Assembly: GCA_900258555.1 (NCBI GenBank)
Contig: LT984857.1
Coordinates: 447,795-511,794 of the forward strand
DNA from: an uncultured Desulfobacterium sp.
Lineage (GTDB): Bacteria > Desulfobacterota > DSM-4660 > Desulfatiglandales > Desulfatiglandaceae
DNA: 64,000 bases
Reading direction: 5' to 3'
Below, piece by piece: positions 61,294-64,000 of this stretch (the first letter of the stretch is position 1; every line of letters begins with the position of its first letter). The notes beneath the pieces were generated by a model. It searched no databases and was not told where the DNA came from. It worked only from the letters and a program-made list of their open reading frames with translations. Both the position numbers and the translations under genes were made by a program.

Positions 61294-61926
61294 TTGTTAT
61301 TGGTGGACATCAGCCGCGATTTTCAATCGGCCATAAACCAGGCCAGGAATGCCCTTCTGGCTGGTGGTGTTACAGCGTTTCCAACAGAGACATTTTACGG
61401 GCTAGGCGTTGACATTAGAAACGAGGCGGCGATCAGGAGGCTTTTCGCAATAAAAAAAAGGAGCGACAATAACCCCATACTGATCCTGATACCGTCTATA
61501 GAGTCTTTGACCCAATACGTGACGAATGTTCCGCCTGTCGCACTCCGTCTGATTGAATTATTCTGGCCAGGCGGATTGACTATTGTCTTTGAGGCAAAAG
61601 GAATAATCTCTCCACTCTTAACCGCGGGCACAGGCAACATCGGGGTTCGTTTGTCCAGTCATCCGGTTGCGACCACATTGGCCGGGGCCATCGGATCCGC
61701 AATAACCGGCACCAGCGCCAATATTTCAGGGGAACCCCCCTGCCAGAACGCAGAGGAGGTGCGGGCCTTTCTCGGAGATAAGATAGATCTGATCTTGGAC
61801 GGCGGAAAGACCATTGGAGGCATTGGTTCCACTATACTGGATGCTACCACCGATCCCCCAAGAATCATAAGGCAAGGACTTATCAGTGCGGAACAAATCA
61901 AGGCATGTATATTTAATGTTGAATAA
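61294..61926 (+). CDS. tsaC: Threonylcarbamoyl-AMP synthase (YrdC/Sua5 family)
   Basis: A 210-residue enzyme of tRNA t6A37 modification, making threonylcarbamoyl-adenylate from threonine, bicarbonate and ATP. AFPTETFYGLG, the KKRSDNNP loop, SPLLTAGTGNIGVRLSSHP and TSANISGEPP are the family motifs. The TTG at 61294 begins one base after the purE stop, so coupling is likely. Confidence 0.93.
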   Translation: MLLVDISRDFQSAINQARNALLAGGVTAFPTETFYGLGVDIRNEAAIRRLFAIKKRSDNNPILILIPSIESLTQYVTNVPPVALRLIELFWPGGLTIVFEAKGIISPLLTAGTGNIGVRLSSHPVATTLAGAIGSAITGTSANISGEPPCQNAEEVRAFLGDKIDLILDGGKTIGGIGSTILDATTDPPRIIRQGLISAEQIKACIFNVE

Positions 61927-61929
61927 GTA

Positions 61930-62178
61930 ATGGACTATATCACCTGTCACCACAGAAAATCCTGGCCTTCGATCTCTTTGGCCGTATGCAGAAGATGTAA
62001 GAGAATGGTTAAGTGCAGTGATTATCAGAATTATATTAACCCCTCGTTATTTCCAAGTCTTGTTAAACCTGACACTGTCAAAAGAAAGCTCCGGCGCCAA
62101 AGGATTGAACATAAAAAAACAGAAAATGGTCCTGAACAACTGACTTTTGATCACATATTAAGAAAAGGGGCATTTTAA
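61930..62178 (+). CDS. Small cysteine-rich protein, function unknown
   Basis: An 82-residue basic protein with C6, C20-x2-C23 and C29 (LAVCRRCKRMVKCSDY). The cysteine arrangement suggests a compact zinc knuckle. It begins 3 bases after tsaC, in the same operon. I recognise no named family. Confidence 0.65.
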   Translation: MDYITCHHRKSWPSISLAVCRRCKRMVKCSDYQNYINPSLFPSLVKPDTVKRKLRRQRIEHKKTENGPEQLTFDHILRKGAF

Positions 62179-62260
62179 AAGAGACTATGTTTCAAAAAAA
62201 GCCATGCTGCCGTAAGAGTTACACTTGGCTTTGTGTGAGCTGGCTTTACTTGCTCATTTG

Positions 62261-63091
62261 TCAGAATTCAATTTTTCCGTTTTTGTAAAGGTAGGCCTCA
62301 TTTGGTCTGGTGGGATTTTTGGGGAGGGTCTTTAATATACCTGTTGCTGTGAGCTGTTCAAGGGTTTCCGGCGGGTGACCGAATGACCAAACGTATTGTT
62401 CTATTCCTTTCTCCAAAATCAACACTCCATTGAGGGCCTCAATTCTCCGGGCTATTTCCTCCTTTTGAGCTTCATTTTCAGTTCGCTCATACATGGTTTT
62501 TAAAAAGGCAATGGAGGTGATGGTCTCCCCCCCACGCTGCGCTAACCTGGCACCGAGAAGTCCCAAGGACTTAGCGGCCTCGTGTCTTTTGGCTATCTCC
62601 ATCAGATATCGCGAGGCAGTCAAATTGTCCCTCAAAAAATAGAAGTAATCAAAACCAATAAAAAACCCTGGCTGCCAATCCCAATCGCGATGCGCATTGA
62701 ACAGTTCAAGGATCTCGATACCCTTTTTGACATAATCTCCCTTCCACCAGGGCAAATATCCTTGAACAAAATAACATGTCTGAAAAAAATAGGGATCAAG
62801 ATTAGCGGATTGACTGAAAAGGGTGGAGACCGTTTTTTGATTGGCCTCTGGCATCTCATCCCTGCCGCCAAGGTAAACGCTTGCCTTGAGCAGTAAGTAA
62901 TCAGCCAGAAGAGATGCGAACTCACCACTTGCGATTTTAAGTACCTCGGGGCTTACATTGAGAGCGGATACAATCTGCGTTGGGTCCAGGCGGTCGCGTA
63001 AGGCTTGTACTTTTACAGCGCTTGCCATATAACTGGATATCCCTATGATGAAAAGGACAAAAAAAATGATTGTACTTTTGTTTTTCAGCAT
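62261..63091 (-). CDS. Membrane-anchored helical (TPR-like) protein of the ABC operon
   Basis: A 276-residue protein with one N-terminal helix (TIIFFVLFIIGISSYMASAV), then helical repeats (SANLDPYFFQTCYFVQGYLPWWKGDYVKKGIEIL, LLGARLAQRGGETITSIAFLKTMYERTEN) and a C-terminal PETLEQLTATGILKTLPKNP segment that resembles the end of pilin-like or TPR proteins. Function unknown. Its start overlaps the permease stop by 7 bases, so it belongs to the transporter. Confidence 0.72.
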   Translation of the reverse strand: MLKNKSTIIFFVLFIIGISSYMASAVKVQALRDRLDPTQIVSALNVSPEVLKIASGEFASLLADYLLLKASVYLGGRDEMPEANQKTVSTLFSQSANLDPYFFQTCYFVQGYLPWWKGDYVKKGIEILELFNAHRDWDWQPGFFIGFDYFYFLRDNLTASRYLMEIAKRHEAAKSLGLLGARLAQRGGETITSIAFLKTMYERTENEAQKEEIARRIEALNGVLILEKGIEQYVWSFGHPPETLEQLTATGILKTLPKNPTRPNEAYLYKNGKIEF

Positions 63092-63897
63092 AGGTCCTTT
63101 TGTTTAAATATAACTAGTGTCAGCAGGAACATAATAACAATATATGCGCAACCGTAGAGGCCAGTCCATATCAAATAGGCCCCATCGTAAGGAAGTCCAT
63201 AGGCTAGGTTTGCCTTGAGATCAAAGGCAGAAAGATTGGGAAACAGCCATGACATGCCTTTCATAAGGCCAACATACCAAGGGCTAACCTCCATGAACTC
63301 TCCTTTGATAAGAACCTTGACTATAGTCTCCAGACTGTGCCCGATGAAATAGATGCAGAAGGTAAAAAGCATGGCCAGATATATGCTGGACGAAATAACT
63401 GTGAAGAAAAAAGAGACCGAGAGCACTATAAGCAAAGATAAAAAATGAAAACCAATTGTTGTCAACAGGCTAACCCATGAAAAGTTTCTAGGCATTGTTG
63501 CCCCGGGACGAAGCGCACTGCCTATACCGAAAGAAACCATGGCCAAAAAGCCGAGAATTAACATAACTACAAAGAGGAGAAGGGTCATCCCGCCGAATTT
63601 CCCCATTACATACTGCGCTCTGGTAACCGGTCTTCCCACGATCATATAAACTGTCTTGTTGTGTATATCCTGGCTCAACATGCCGATGCCCAGGAAAAAG
63701 ATGATAGAAAGGCCCGCCAGGGAAAGGGCTGCAAAGCCCAGATCAACCATGACCTTTCCCACCTCCAGTGAAAACAAGTTAGTTAAAACAACATTGGATG
63801 CGAACAAGAGCAATGCCAACAGGGTAATCCCGAAAAGTATCCGATTCCTGATTCCTTCCTTAAAAGTGATTTTAGTGATAAGCCAGATAGGGTTCAT
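63085..63897 (-). CDS. ABC-2-type transporter permease
   Basis: A 270-residue membrane protein with six helices. It begins LITKITFKEGIRNRILFGITLLALLLF; the segment MLSQDIHNKTVYMIVGRPVTRAQYVMGKF is the conserved ABC-2 coupling region. It starts 6 bases after the ATPase gene and overlaps the next gene. The exported substrate is unknown. Confidence 0.9.
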   Translation of the reverse strand: MNPIWLITKITFKEGIRNRILFGITLLALLLFASNVVLTNLFSLEVGKVMVDLGFAALSLAGLSIIFFLGIGMLSQDIHNKTVYMIVGRPVTRAQYVMGKFGGMTLLLFVVMLILGFLAMVSFGIGSALRPGATMPRNFSWVSLLTTIGFHFLSLLIVLSVSFFFTVISSSIYLAMLFTFCIYFIGHSLETIVKVLIKGEFMEVSPWYVGLMKGMSWLFPNLSAFDLKANLAYGLPYDGAYLIWTGLYGCAYIVIMFLLTLVIFKQKDLC

Positions 63898-63903
63898 GGT
63901 ATT

Positions 63904-64000
63904 TTACCTTGTGGACCGGTCTGTTATCTCCTTAACAAATGCCTCTTCAAGTGTGTTGGAATCCTTCTGAAAACCCTGTAAGTCGCCACAGTATAACAGC
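63904..64000 (-). CDS. ABC transporter ATPase, C-terminal end only
   Basis: The last ~31 residues of an ATPase are visible on the minus strand, ending NTLEEAFVKEITDRSTR. The LEEAF segment is typical of ABC-2 ATP-binding subunits. The rest lies beyond the window. It is the first visible gene of the operon with the permease and the helical protein. Confidence 0.75.
   Translation of the reverse strand, partial: LLYCGDLQGFQKDSNTLEEAFVKEITDRSTR

Overview
The window looks like a chromosomal segment of a free-living, Gram-negative, anaerobic-type bacterium. My best guess is a member of the Desulfobacterota (classical Deltaproteobacteria). The reasons are the ftsH-folP-coaX order, a short ACT-type phosphoglycerate dehydrogenase, a flavoredoxin-like gene, a YeiH-type exporter, a DUF4301-family gene, Smr and PilZ genes, a sigma-54 promoter style and RND/MacAB-type envelope exporters. 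No rRNA marker is present, so the placement is an inference. One tRNA (Thr-CGT) is present. I saw no CRISPR array and no prophage.

Layout. 1-5.7 kb: the end of a housekeeping run on the minus strand (coaX, folP, ftsH), then a plus-strand DUF4301 gene coupled to an orphan zinc-binding protein. 5.7-11.5 kb: an RND efflux adaptor and pump with gene relics on both sides, then a small FMN-barrel protein. 11.9-18.4 kb: a four-gene minus-strand operon whose first gene is a very large GH18-like/polysaccharide deacetylase/GT2 fusion, followed by a GH26 lipoprotein, an M29 aminopeptidase and a SIMPL protein. This looks like a compact exopolysaccharide or cell-surface glycan system. Divergent from it, 18.5-22.7 kb is a MacAB-like export operon (adaptor, ATPase, two permeases).

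22.8-37.8 kb is an accessory island lying between an intact flavoredoxin gene and the C-terminal relic of a second one. It holds two HigBA-type toxin-antitoxin modules (one antitoxin fused to an ImmA/IrrE-type metallopeptidase), a nucleotidyltransferase with a small partner protein, an HNH nuclease, RadC, an IS200 relic, an intact GIY-YIG gene and a broken copy of it, and a type I restriction-modification locus. That locus carries an amber codon in hsdM and a one-base frameshift in hsdR. At least 16 copies of short palindromic repeats of the 'attccggcgaaggccggaat' type are scattered only in this island (28.4-37.6 kb), often as inverted pairs, and they bracket both GIY-YIG copies.

37.8-43.4 kb: a molybdate locus (modE-modA-modB-modC) with a ModE-like operator, dtd, a B12-type radical SAM gene, larB and a flavodoxin. 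43.7-47.5 kb: a NarL-type regulator and three secreted proteins of unknown function (FN3 protein, beta-solenoid protein, small exported protein). Two of these have near-perfect sigma-54 promoters. 47.7-61.9 kb: mostly core genes (serA type, YeiH exporter, rsmE, fliL, xerD, PilZ, nitroreductase, tRNA-Thr, pyrF, response regulator, Hpt, argC, a degenerate YchF-like GTPase, Smr, purE, tsaC). 62.2-64 kb: an ABC-2 transporter operon that runs off the end of the window.
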